In this document: in pieces, positions 22,026 to 31,581 of the stretch
Numbering within the stretch: position 1 is the stretch's first letter
Layout: the number at the start of each line of letters is the position of its first letter
Source of the DNA: Chondrus crispus
Lineage: Eukaryota; Rhodophyta; Florideophyceae; Gigartinales; Gigartinaceae
Assembly: GCF_000350225.1 (NCBI RefSeq)
Contig: NW_005179334.1
Span: forward strand, 310,001-374,000
Direction: 5' to 3'
DNA: 64,000 nucleotides
Position numbers and translations under genes: made by a program
Notes under the pieces: generated by a model
Database searches by the model: none
What the model was told of the DNA's origin: nothing
The model's input: only the letters and a program-made list of their open reading frames with translations

Positions 22026-22391
22026 TTATTCGAGAGTTGGATACCCGATTAAGTTGTCAACCGGGGACCCTTCAACAACTAAGAAGTCTAGTGAGGTAAC
22101 AGTACCGTTGAACGAAACGGGAACGTCCTCGATGGAACCCAGGCAGGTTGTCTTTTGCCCATTGGCGACCGTAATCTTCGTCGAAGTTGGTTTTGGAGAC
22201 AGAGAGAGCTGAGATACCACAGAAGCATTCATAACATTAGGGATTGCTCCTGAGTCTAACAAAGCCCTCATTTGTGTTCCGTAGACTTGTACCGAAACAA
22301 CTTTCAGACGTTTCGGCAAAGTACCGATCGAAGCGGCTACGGAGCGTCTAGGGCGACTGTTGAACAAACGACGGATCTCTTTCTTGGCCAC
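22026..22391 (-). pseudogene. pol: Element C retropepsin
   Basis: This is an aspartic protease domain of about 120 residues with the active-site motif ALLDSGAIPNVM and the later DFLVVEGSPVDNLIG, which corresponds to the conserved hydrophobic-hydrophobic-Gly strand. It would cleave the polyprotein. It is separated from both gag (22404) and RT (21769) by stops, so it is a fragment of a decayed pol. Confidence 0.8.
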
Positions 22392-22403
22392 GTCGCCATC
22401 TCC

Positions 22404-23703
22404 TCAAATCAGTTGACCGAAAGTGAAACCAGAAGGGGCGTTCGCGGGGGAAGAGACCACATCGTATTTTCCCGAGTGCTCTTGGACGGCATTCTTCGTA
22501 CTCGTCCTCTTCTTTCTTGTTCGACGGCCAGGCTTAGGAAGTTTCCGCATATGGTTCGGGGTCCAGTAATTACGCGGGTTGAGAAGGGACGGGATTGGCT
22601 CACCGCCACCATCCTTTCGCGTCTTGGCCTTCTGCTCTCTATCGGCGTTTCTCTTGACCGATGCCACTAACACCTCATCAGCAGGGAGTTCGTCGTGCGT
22701 CACGACACTCACCTGGTTACCTGCTGGGCCCCCCAGTGACTTCGACACGGCAGCATCGGCTTGGGTCTCCTTAGGAGAGTAGGCGCTGCTACCTCCCCTC
22801 TGTGGACCAATTATAGCCAAAACAGCTTGTTTCTGAATGACCACATTTTCCGCAACGAGGGCATTTCGTGTCCCTATGCAGATTGGCGTCGCATCTATTA
22901 GCGCCATGACCCGGGCGCTTGCAATATGAACAGGTAAGATCGTGGACGGGGCGGAACGATGTTGCCTGATCCCTCGACTGGTTCTTCTTGATCGTGAGGG
23001 AAAGGTTGGCCAGCTGATTCGTTAAGGCATCAACCTTCGTGTCGAGTGGAGACGAGGGAGCGTTTGACCGCATCATGACCTTTTTAGATCCAACTTGACC
23101 TCCCATCTCGTACATATATTGCGAGCTCTCCAACGCGTTGTAGCGCGAATTACTCAGGAAGTTCGCTGCGGCTTGAAAGGCGCAGCGACCAGACCAGAAG
23201 TCCATAATCGCATCGAATAGGTCCTTGTAGGTCTTTGCATCCCGGTAGATGGCAAATTGGGCCAACTCGAGATGTTCCATCACGGCGTTGCGAAGTAATC
23301 TGAATTTCGCTTCGTCTTTGAATCCCACATTCTCGTAAAGACGGTCTGAGTTTCGAAGGGACTCTCTGTGGTCCTCGAAAGAAAGGCGAGCGGCCATCGC
23401 GTCCCGAATCACATCTTCAGGTGATTCAACCGGGGCGAACCGCTCGACCAAGGCCTTCTTGACCTTCTGGTAGTCGGAGCCATCTGCACTGATGTCTCCG
23501 TTCGTGATAAATGCTTGATAGAAGAAGTCGAATGCATCTCCCTCCAGGTAGCGAAGGAGTTCAGATGCCCTTTTTCTGTCCGACTTCCCAGAGGTGCCAA
23601 AATTCTCAAAGATGAAGAAGAAGTTGTGGACGTCAGCCGGCTTTGACCCGTCGAACTGCGACAGGGAGCCGTTTTCTCTGCCACCCCCAAATAAGAGTAC
23701 CAT
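22404..23703 (-). pseudogene. gag: Element C gag with two zinc knuckles, frame-broken
   Basis: The frame 22789-23703 encodes a Gag capsid (FDGSKPADVHNFFFIFENF, ELLRYLEGDAFDFFYQAF, ALVERFAP, DRLYENVGF) and two consecutive CCHC knuckles, CSYCKRPGHGANRC and CPRCGKCGHSETSC. It ends at TEGR. The following basic linker (KRNADREQKAKTRKDG) is in a second frame, 22404-22907, so one frameshift splits gag. The first ATG (23703) lies inside the PBS-like TGGTACTCTT and may not be the true start. Confidence 0.85.
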
Positions 23704-23705
23704 AC

Positions 23706-23984
23706 TGTATGTTTAGGGGAACGAGAGATGGGAAAGTGGTGAAAGGAGAGGGTTAGGTAGGGGTGTACTGTCCGGGAGGTGTATTCAGAAATGCGAAGGT
23801 GGGGGTCCACTTTATTTTCTTGTTGTCCTGTTCTGTCCTCTAATAATCACCGCAAAACATCCCTCACCTGAAAGTACATCGACATTCAGCGGGAGATTTC
23901 CCACGTGGGACACTTGTACCATACCGACCAATCGGGTCCACTATTAAAGGACCACTGTCCCGCGGTTAGTCCCCGGGCAGTACA
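23706..23984 (-). repeat. Probable 5' LTR of element C
   Basis: On the minus strand it begins TGTACTGCCCGGGG (at 23984), ends AAACATACA (at 23706) and is followed after GTA by the PBS-like TGGTACTCTT. It is short (279 bp). There is no second copy to confirm its edges. Confidence 0.5.
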
Positions 23985-24033
23985 GTACCTCCTGTAAATT
24001 TATGATATTCCGCTGACACATGGCATTTTAGTC

Positions 24034-24428
24034 ACACATGTTCATCCGAAGCTCCCGGTTTACAATTTCGTCGAGGACCTCCAAGGTAGCAGTTCTTCTG
24101 GATTCCTCGGCTTTTCCTTCAAGATACTTCAGAACATCAATGTCTGTGAGGTCGTCGTATTTTTCGACGTCGTCAATGAGCCGAGATCAATTGCTGACTC
24201 CAGGTATTCCGGATCAACGCAATACTTCAAGGTGACCGGACGCATGGCTTCAGTTGTTTCCGGACTTACCGTGAATTGCTGCGCACGGGCAGGTACTTCC
24301 TTCGAATACTGATCGTATATCCGAAGTAAAACTCGGATCGACTCCGCATCGGTGCGAACGAGTCTTGGGTGGTTAACGAACATTGCCAGAAAAGGCGAAG
24401 CCTCTGGAGTCGCACTCGTTTCCGCCAT
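24034..24428 (-). pseudogene. gag: Gag N-terminal fragment of another gypsy-type element
   Basis: The ATG at 24428 begins MAETSATPEASPF and reads through FVNHPRLVRTDAESIRVLLR and RPVTLKYCVDPEYLESAIDL. A one-base frame change near 24176 is followed by IDDVEKYDDLTDIDVLKYLEG and RTATLEVLDEIVNRELRMN, ending TAA at about 24034. This has the look of the N-terminal Gag helix bundle found in some Ty3 elements. Element C's LTR begins 50 bp downstream in the same orientation, so this is either the host element into which C inserted or a detached piece of the same family. Confidence 0.55.
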
Positions 24429-24941
24429 ATCTGTCTTCTGTGAGTTGAAGATGACGAGAAATGTGGCTAGTCGGAACGAAAATGGATACCTGGGTATACC
24501 GTAGTGATCAATGTGGAGACTCCAGTCTCCGCACGTCGGGCGGAGTCAAAAGGTTCCGTAAAAGGTGGTAGTGAAAGTCATCGATGTCTCCCTTTTCGTG
24601 ATGAAGAACATTGGTCTACCTAAATCCTACTGTTCCCCCGAAGGCTGTTAACGCATGCGGTTTTTTGTCAGCATCTAAACATATCCGACAGTACCGGCAG
24701 TTGACGATGAAATCCACAGAGCTGGAAAATCTATACAGCACAGTACAATACTGTGCTACTTGCACATGTCCAAATGCCGGGGCTAGCCGAGCGCGGTTGG
24801 CTACAGGCGCCCCGGAGAACGTGCGCACCGGCGGATTTCAGGCACCCTTAATTATGCTATACCGCTGCAGCATTAACCTTAGTCGCCGTCATCGTCTGCC
24901 GCTGACATTCTGCGGCTTGTGACAAATCGTACATTGCAGTA
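24429..24941. other. Intervening sequence between gag fragment and Tc1
   Basis: No gene is recognised. On the minus strand 24645-24715 one frame reads NCRYCRICLDADKKPHALT, a Cys-rich piece preceded by a splice-acce­ptor-like TTTTCCAG. It could be an exon or transposase fragment, but nothing else supports it. Confidence 0.2.
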
Positions 24942-26537
24942 CAAAAATACTGCACGGTGTGCAGCATAATACAGTGCGTTACAAAAATATAGCCGTTTCG
25001 GAAAAATGTCGTACTGTAGTCAGAAAAGCGTTCTTCAGAAAACGACTAGCACATGTTACTCCAAGACAAAGCTGAAACATTGTGGAGACGTTAAAACTAA
25101 AACGGCAGCATCTAGCTTGGGCAGACAAGCAATTGTTCGTATCCGTTAGTAACATAATTATAGCCTTTATACACTCCGTGCAAAATAAAAAGATACTTAA
25201 GTGCGATAAAGACCTCAAAATAGTTTAACATTGATCCTCACCACTCCAAAAGCAAGGCCCTACCTCACACCACCGATTCACACAACCCAGCATGCCGAGA
25301 GGAACCAAATTAACGCTCGTTGAGCAAGGAAAAATCCTCGCGTTTAAGGAGGAAGGATTCATACCTACTGAAGTAGCAAGGCGTCTGGGTCGATCCGGGA
25401 AGGTCGTCGCTAACTTTTTAAGAGATCCCGAATCGTATGGGACTAAAAAGAGTCCTGGAAGACCGTCAAAGTTATCACCAAGGGAAAAAGGGGGATAAAA
25501 ATGGAGATTTCTAAAGAACCTCAGAGCTGCGCCTCTGTTAAACGAAATATTGATTTACAAGTATCACGCCAAACAATATGGCGTGAGGATGGGAAACAGG
25601 GGACACAAAAGCATCAGAAACGAAATCCTGTACCACTATTGACTGAGGCTCATAAAACTGTCCGTGTAAACTGGGGGCTGCCAGTCATGCTTATTGGTCC
25701 CAGGAATGGAACGATGTGATATTTTCTGATGAGAAAAGTTCAATCTAGATGGGCCTGACGGGTTCCAGTACTATTAGAGGGATTTGAGGAAAGAAAAGCA
25801 GCAATGTTTCTCACGACAGGCTGGCGGCGGATCCGTTATGATTTGGGGAGCATTTTCGTCAAAAGGAATATCTTCGTTGGCTTTATTAAACAGTATGCAG
25901 GATTCTGCTGCTTACTGTACTACTCTCGAGAACTATTTTCTACCATTCGCGTACTGTTATCATGATGATTCATTCGTTTTTATGCAAGGTGGGGCATCTA
26001 TTCATAGATCCAATTTAACGCATTCGCGGTTATATCAATTGGAAATTAATTTGCTACCGTGGCCCTCTCGCTCTCCGGATCTGAATCCGATTGAGAACGT
26101 TTGGGGCCACTTGGCACGTGCAGTGTACGCCAACGGGAGGCAGTTCACCTCACGTGACAGCCTGGTTGATGCCATACAGCAGTGCTGGAATGGCATCGCA
26201 TTGCAGTACTGTAATAGCCTAATATCGTCAATGCCGAATAGGTGTTTGAAGGCTATTGTGCGTAGTGGCGATTTGACAGGTTATTAGGGAGAAATTTGAT
26301 ATAGTTGGAATAAAAGCTATATTTTTGAAACATGTGTTTATCATGAAGTTTACATCCGGACTGGCAGATGGGCAGTATTCGTTCAGTATTGTATGCGAGA
26401 GGTTTCACATACATGGTAGATATTTATGACGATTGGAAACCGTGTGTAGTCAATTTTTGTATGACTTACGTAAAAATTCGAATTTCGGCTATGATTTTGG
26501 AACGCACTGTATGCTGCACACCGTGCAGTATTTTTAC
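24942..26537 (+). mobile_element. Tc1/mariner element, about 1.6 kb, dead
   Basis: Terminal inverted repeats match over about 50 bp: AAAAATACTGCACGGTGTGC at the left, and the same words in reverse complement at the right (GCTGCACACCGTGCAGTATT). TA dinucleotides lie at both outer edges (24940-24941 and 26538-26539), the expected Tc1 target site. The 1.6-kb length is typical. The single transposase gene inside is broken. Confidence 0.85.
25292..26287 (+). pseudogene. Tc1-type transposase, inactive
   Basis: It starts MPRGTKLTLVEQGKILAF, a paired-like helix-turn-helix (EVARRLGRSGKVVANFL) that would bind the inverted repeats. A basic GRPSK linker follows. The frame is lost at 25498 and again around 25740. 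The first catalytic Asp lies in VIFSDEK. Shortly after, a frame change and a TAG (where the family has Trp) interrupt the gene. The second catalytic position reads FMQGGAS, with Gly in place of Asp. The third acidic residue in SPDLNPIENVWGHL is intact. Nonsense, frameshift and a missing catalytic residue make this copy non-functional. Confidence 0.9.
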
Positions 26538-26691
26538 TATATTATACAGAGTAAAGTCTCGATATCGTGAACCGAAATGTGGCGCTTCCGAGCAGCCCAT
26601 TGAGTTCGCCTTACCGAGGCAGTTCGCGGCGGCGGAAATGCTCGTGTACACGTGTACCCGTTTTACGGGTACAGTATGATTTGGACCACAC

Positions 26692-26720
26692 CGGTGGAGA
26701 CGCTCTTAGAGCGTCTTCAC
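26692..26720. repeat. Hairpin, 13-bp arms
   Basis: GGTGGAGACGCTC, TTA, GAGCGTCTTCACC: inverted repeat with one mismatch and a 3-nt loop. Confidence 0.6.
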
Positions 26721-26775
26721 CAATGCCGATGATACGGTCACAAGAACACAAACTCACTTTCCTTGACTCTGTCCA

Positions 26776-26812
26776 TCGACGGGCAACGTCGACGGGCAAC
26801 GTCGACGGGCGC
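26776..26812. repeat. Short tandem repeat, 13-bp unit, about 2.7 copies
   Basis: The unit CGACGGGCAACGT is repeated without change. It lies inside the Tc1-to-palindrome interval. Confidence 0.8.
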
Positions 26813-26843
26813 AATTCCATATCTGGACCACTTCACATTGTGA

Positions 26844-27230
26844 TCCAGCCTTCCTTTTCTTTTAATTCTGCCACATCCAGAGTCTATATCAGAAGAGTCA
26901 GCTCTCGGTCAAGCCATTGATCTTGGATTAGGGGATTTTGGGGCATTTACTGGCATTGAGCAAGATCAATTTAACGGTGATTCAGATAGTGAGGACGATC
27001 GCTCTACTGTGCCAGCGAAAGACCGGACAGGACGCAAACCGTCGCTTGCTCGGTATCGCGGAACATTAGAAGCTCTATCTAACGAACTCAGTTGTATTAT
27101 GACGGACGCCAATCTAGTTCAATCGGGGCTGCCTTCGAGCATCAAGTCACTTCTGTATGAGGAACAAAAGCCGCGTAAGGAGGCTTCAGCGTTCGAATGT
27201 GAGGCAAAGTCGTATGGATGGCTTCTGTAG
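26844..27230 (+). pseudogene. Unknown acidic coding remnant
   Basis: The frame is open for 128 codons after a TGA at 26841, without an ATG at its start. It encodes an acidic segment (DLGLGDFGAFTGIEQDQF, DSDSEDD) followed by a basic GRKPSLARYRG and a helical part, ending WLL-stop. The composition looks like real protein rather than a shadow. I recognise no family, and no upstream exon is visible. The remaining 27231-27649 shows nothing I can name. Confidence 0.35.
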
Positions 27231-27682
27231 TCGTTGAAGGTTCGTTTCTAGTTCGCATTTCGGCCTCGATAAAGTGAACTCTGGGGTTTTCATGTTTTTG
27301 TATGTTCATGGTATCGCGTAGTTCATTCTATAGAGTCTAGTTCACGTTAGAAATACGAAAACGTCGATTCTGGGCCAAAAAAGCGGGGTGGCGCCTCCCT
27401 CATAGTCCTTCGGTTCACTGTACCGAGACAGTTCATCATATCAGGTACGCAGCTTATCGAGACTTTACTCTGTAGTCATGGGATATTAGTGCAGTGGGTG
27501 GGTACGCATTCTCTCATTCACAAAACTTCATGAGAATGGACGCTCCAAAACAAATTGTAGCCGTTCTAGGTTCAACTGAGGCCCACTTTTCACGAAGGAG
27601 TCTCGCAAAATTCAGTGCAAGATTCCATTTTAATTAAATAACGACACGTCTAGACGTTGAAACCCAAACAACCACTACTATC

Positions 27683-28126
27683 TCATGAGCGATGCTGCGT
27701 CGTATTAGTGCTTCCGCTTCCTTGTCCATGCTTTCTTTTCACATGTTGCGATAACTCCTGCTTTCTGTCATACGACTTGTCACAATCTGGACAACTGAAG
27801 CCAGTCCCATTATTATGCACGCGCTTTTCGTGTCGCTTCACCTCGGCTTCGGCGAAGAATCTCTCATCACATCCAGAATACCCACACTCAAACCGCTGTT
27901 CCCTCCTATGCACTCTCCGCCAATGCCTTTCTTTCTGGCTAGGATACTTAAATAAAACTGCACAGCCTGAGATGTCGCACTTCAAAAGTCCGTTCCTCCC
28001 CCGTTCATTGTAGCCTCGCTCCCGTCGCTTTAGAGCTTCGTCTGCAATAAACAGTGCCTCAACTTCGGAGGTTCTGTACTGCTCATCAATAGCCCTTCGT
28101 GCTCTGGATGATCGACCACTTTCCAT
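27683..28126 (-). CDS. Three-finger C2H2 zinc-finger protein (left arm copy)
   Basis: This protein has 147 residues. After a basic N-terminus (RSSRARRAIDEQYRT, ALKRRERGYNERGR) come three TFIIIA-type fingers in a row: CX4CX12HX4H (CDISGC ... HWRRVH), CX4CX12HX4H (CGYSGC ... HEKRVH) and CX2CX12HX4H (CPDC ... HVKRKH), then a Gly/Ser/Thr tail. All ligands are present, so the protein should fold and bind nucleic acid; a nuclear DNA-binding role is inferred. It is transcribed outward from the spacer. It differs from the right-arm copy at two residues (Glu/Gly just before finger 2 and His/Arg near the end). The mirror-image open frame on the other strand is a shadow. Confidence 0.85.
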   Translation of the reverse strand: MESGRSSRARRAIDEQYRTSEVEALFIADEALKRRERGYNERGRNGLLKCDISGCAVLFKYPSQKERHWRRVHRREQRFECGYSGCDERFFAEAEVKRHEKRVHNNGTGFSCPDCDKSYDRKQELSQHVKRKHGQGSGSTNTTQHRS

Positions 28127-28282
28127 TTTCTTGTTTTCGGTAGCTTTTCTTACTTGTGGCGTTTTGAGTGTGTTCTATGGCACAAGAGGATCGTAGTTTT
28201 GTGTCGTTTGAAGAAGACAAGAATTGATTCATCAGTATATATACTCGTCAAAGAGCATGCTTGTGTTCTATGTATTACTTCT

Positions 28283-29213
28283 GTAAAAAAGACATCATCC
28301 CCCAGGACGATTCTTTTCAGACATTCCCGGTCGCTTGCTCTTCTTTGGTCGTGTTTTGACATAAAAACAGTTGTCGAATGTAGATATCCGAGTCCAAAAA
28401 GAGAACCAATCAAGCATTAAAATGGAGCGATACGACACTGGCGACCTCTCAGGTCTCACTCGAGCTACGTTTTCCATTTGATAGAACAACAAACTTATCG
28501 TTTTGCCTTACAGCAGAGATATTCAAGTTGAATACTTTTTTATTTTTTCAGACCGACCGCTACGAACTTCGAACAGCCATACTCGTGTTATGTTCGCGTG
28601 TTTGACGCCCGTAAGGAACATGAAAATGTCTTCTGAAAACCCCCCGGTATGTACACAGAAGGTACGGAGTGGTCCAAAGTCAGCATACTACACAAGTTTG
28701 AGACTAAGTCGTTTGAAGGCCGGCGGCGGCGGCAAGGGAAATTACATAGAAATGTGGTATTTTGCTGCGTAGGTGCCCAATGGATTTTCTATCTGGGCAA
28801 TTTATGGTGGGAAGGGAACAGTGCAGATTGATGAGCTTGAAAGGTAGTTCAAATTAGTACCTCTATAACGGAAATACGATTCTATCTGGACCGATTACTA
28901 TAAAGACACAATTTTTCCTTGTCCACGCCGCTGCCTCGCAAATAATCTTATGTGAAACTAGTGTGACATGCTGACTTTCAACCGCTCCGTATCTTCTGCT
29001 CCCACATCTAGGAAGATAGTCAGTCACATTCAGATGTTGTTTTTGCGCCTCCATTGTGCGGACGCAATTCGAGTAAAGATGTTCGACGTGCGTGGCGGTC
29101 GGGATGGGCCGAAAGACTAAAGAAATAGTCTGTTTCATTGTCAAAGATATCTAAAGAAGGGCGAACGACCGGAAATACCTCGAAACAGCCATCCTGTTGA
29201 TGACGCAATTTGT
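28283..29213. other. Palindrome spacer
   Basis: This is 931 bp between the arms, AT-rich. Its left and right margins are alignable with each other in inverted orientation for about 100 bp at visibly lower identity than the arms. No gene is recognised; it should contain the divergent promoter region of the two finger genes. Confidence 0.6.
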
Positions 29214-29369
29214 AGAAGTACTACATAGAACACAAGCATGCTCTTTGACGAGTATATATACTGATGAATCAATTCTTGTCTTCTTCAAACGACACAAAAC
29301 TACGATCCTCTTGTGCCATAGAACACACTCAAAACGCCACAAGTAAGAAAAGCTACCGAAAACAAGAAA

Positions 29370-29813
29370 ATGGAAAGTGGTCGATCATCCAGAGCACGAA
29401 GGGCTATTGATGAGCAGTACAGAACCTCCGAAGTTGAGGCACTGTTTATTGCAGACGAAGCTCTAAAGCGACGGGAGCGAGGCTACAATGAACGGGGGAG
29501 GAACGGACTTTTGAAGTGCGACATCTCAGGCTGTGCAGTTTTATTTAAGTATCCTAGCCAGAAAGAAAGGCATTGGCGGAGAGTGCATAGGAGGGAACAG
29601 CGGTTTGGGTGTGGGTATTCTGGATGTGATGAGAGATTCTTCGCCGAAGCCGAGGTGAAGCGACACGAAAAGCGCGTGCATAATAATGGGACTGGCTTCA
29701 GTTGTCCAGATTGTGACAAGTCGTATGACAGAAAGCAGGAGTTATCGCAACATGTGAAAAGAAAGCATGGACAAGGAAGCGGAAGCACTAATACGACACA
29801 GCGTCGCTCATGA
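29370..29813 (+). CDS. Three-finger C2H2 zinc-finger protein (right arm copy)
   Basis: This is the mirror copy of the gene at 27683-28126: 147 residues, three C2H2 fingers with all zinc ligands, same start (MESGRSSRARR) and same tail. It is transcribed in the opposite direction, away from the spacer. The sequence upstream of the ATG is identical to that of the other copy for about 155 bp, apart from one base, so both should share the same proximal promoter elements. The retention of two intact reading frames in a region full of wrecked genes suggests that the copies are recent, selected, or kept alike by conversion. Confidence 0.85.
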   Translation: MESGRSSRARRAIDEQYRTSEVEALFIADEALKRRERGYNERGRNGLLKCDISGCAVLFKYPSQKERHWRRVHRREQRFGCGYSGCDERFFAEAEVKRHEKRVHNNGTGFSCPDCDKSYDRKQELSQHVKRKHGQGSGSTNTTQRRS

Positions 29814-29967
29814 GATAGTAGTGGTTGTTTGGGTTTCAACGTCTAGCTAGAAAGCTCCAGAACTCATTACGAATTTTCAACTAAATTCGAATTGTAATTC
29901 TAAAATCAAATTTGTAGTTACATTAAACACCGGCCACACGTGTGGGAAGACAACTTTAGGTACAAAC

Positions 29968-30215
29968 CAATGGTGCGCGGATATCCATAAAGCCGAGGAT
30001 ATCCGCGGATAGGACGGATACGAATAACCGTAAATCCCTAACCGTGCTTTGAGACAACACCACGGATTTATCCGCGGTTTACGGATTCGTTATAGATGTA
30101 TACGGATAATATCCATAATCCGTGCTTTCTAAAACATTATTACGGTTTTCTTTTTAAAATCCGTGTATTATATTTACAACAACGGATATCCCAACCGTAT
30201 CCTTCCATTTCAGTC
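29968..30215. repeat. hAT left terminal and subterminal repeats
   Basis: This holds the terminal inverted repeat plus many copies of CGGATA, GGATATCC and ATCCGCGG in both orientations. Such clusters are the usual hAT transposase binding sites. The AT-rich 29847-29959 outside the element shows nothing. Confidence 0.7.
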
Positions 30216-31194
30216 GGGTGTCTCACGGATTGTAGGGCGGGAATACCTGGTAATCGTATCCAATCTGCTGCTGTATTTATCATATCATTTGTTCCAAACA
30301 ATGCTGTTATAGCACACAGTCGGCACGTCGGCGCCGAATGTTTTCGACTGTGGACGTGCCGCGCCCTGTCCAACCAGGGCCACTTTCTCTGTCAGCAGAG
30401 GCCCAAGTTCGCCGCCCTCTACCACGACTGCAGAACAATTCCGCCTGCTAGGACATCGCCCCACCATGCCACGCCGTTGAAGCCTCGAATCTCGGGTCCC
30501 CTCATTGTTACTCCTCACACAATTGCCCCTTCCAATTCACCTCTCCCGACCCCTCACAGCCGCCCCCCACTCACAATCAAAACCTATACATATGCCCTCC
30601 ACCCTCCTCGCCTCCCCCACACGCACTCCTTTCGCCCCCTCCTCCGTCCCTTTCATCCCGTCCCCCCCTCCATGGGGCTGTCCTTGCCCATACCGCCCGT
30701 TCACCTCTATTCCTCCTTCAACTCTCCCAGCATCCGTCCGCGCCGCGAGCTCGCCGTCCGCGGCGGGCCACGCGTCTCGTCGAAACGGCGGCAAGCAATG
30801 ATGAGCGAGTGGTCCTCCATCGGATGGAAGACCACTCGCCCATCATTTCGTGGATGGAGTCAATCCACGCAAACTCGATGCTCTCCAGGTTAGGGACGCG
30901 CAGGTCAACGGCGAATTTATTGAGGGCAATCCTGTCAAGATTGTCTCATATCTACGGAGAATTGGGCTCATTGTCGCCTCCCCCTTCCAGTCTGGATGGA
31001 AAAGGGATGGATGGGAACGGGACAGCGCAAAGGGGTGGGAAAAAGAGCTACTGTAAGGTCGAGGGCAGCGGGCCGGCGCAGGGGGACCTGCGCGGGCTGG
31101 GTGGGAAAAAAACAAGGTAGACTGCGGCGGTGGGGTGTAGGAAGAAAGGGAAAGGAAGGGGGAGATGAAAAGGGAATGGGGGTTGGGAGGGGAC
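30216..31194. other. hAT internal non-transposase region
   Basis: This is C-rich, low-complexity plus-strand DNA (30500-30760) followed by mixed sequence. Open frames on the plus strand are Pro/Ser-rich and not convincing. A short frame (30850-31056) reads LDALQVRDAQVNGEFIEG and RIGLIV, of no known family. It is probably captured or filler DNA. Confidence 0.4.
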
Positions 31195-31480
31195 TCAGAT
31201 GCCCTGCAGAGTCTCGTTGATCTCTTCGGGGTTCTGCTGCAGGCTCTAGATATCGTCTTTAAAGGCCTTCATCTGCTTCTCGTTGCCGACGTTAAAGCTG
31301 GCGTCCTCCAGGACGTCGAGCTGGCTCTGGTTGACGACGACCCTCGTCTCGTAGCTTGCGATCTTCTGCTTGAGGCGGGTGGCGTTGGGCATGTGGGCCT
31401 TGGCGACGTTGATGTTCTTGTCGTTGCGGGCCTTGATGGCGAGCCGGGCCTCGCCGCGGCGCTCCTCCTCGAAGCCCTAC
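31195..31480 (-). pseudogene. Snf7/ESCRT-III-like coding fragment captured inside the hAT element
   Basis: The minus-strand frame encodes about 95 residues: GFEEERRGEARLAIKARN, NVAKAHMPNATRLKQKIASY, QSQLDVLEDASFNVG, KQMKAFKDDI, an in-frame TAG, then SLQQNPEEINETLQGI and TGA. The heptad-like helices, LKQK...YE and the small C-terminal helix resemble the Snf7 domain of ESCRT-III/CHMP proteins. This is a family-level resemblance judged by eye. Codons are overwhelmingly C- or G-ending, unlike any transposon gene here, which points to a host gene origin. The left end abuts TAG/GG like a splice acceptor (31478-31480). Confidence 0.4.
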
Positions 31481-31581
31481 CCCTTAAACAAGGAAGCTAT
31501 GTGCCTCCGCCCGTGTGCCACTCGCTGCAGACGAAACATGTAGAGATAAAGTTTGATGCGTGTAAGACTTTTATTCGAGCA

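Larger units (their letters stand above)
19115..23984 (-). mobile_element. Ty3/gypsy element C, 3'-truncated and decayed
   Basis: This is a minus-strand element: probable 5' LTR (23706-23984), PBS-like TGGTACTCTT just inside it, gag, retropepsin, RT-RNase H, integrase. It loses homology at about 19115, where element D abuts. No 3' LTR is present. All ORFs are broken and two catalytic motifs are mutated. It is a different lineage from A/B: two CCHC knuckles, DSGA protease, and a PBS that shares only TGGTACTCTT with B. Confidence 0.85.
27650..29846. repeat. Large palindrome: 633-bp inverted arms with 931-bp spacer
   Basis: Left arm 27650-28282 and right arm 29214-29846 are reverse complements with only about four mismatches seen, one of them amino-acid changing in the finger region. 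Homology continues inward at a lower level for about 100 bp (for example ATTCCCGGTCGCTTGCTCTT on the left against ATTTCCGGTCGTTCGCCCTT from the right) and then fades. Each arm contains one complete zinc-finger gene, the two genes diverging from the spacer. No terminal repeat or target duplication was found at the outer edges. Confidence 0.95.

Noticed and set aside
27657-28013. 118-residue frame opposite each zinc-finger gene
   Set aside because: It is the exact shadow of the finger gene on the other strand; the finger ligands prove which strand codes.
30096-30893. 265-residue plus-strand frame inside the hAT element
   Set aside because: Covers the C-rich tract, overlaps other open frames, no domain.
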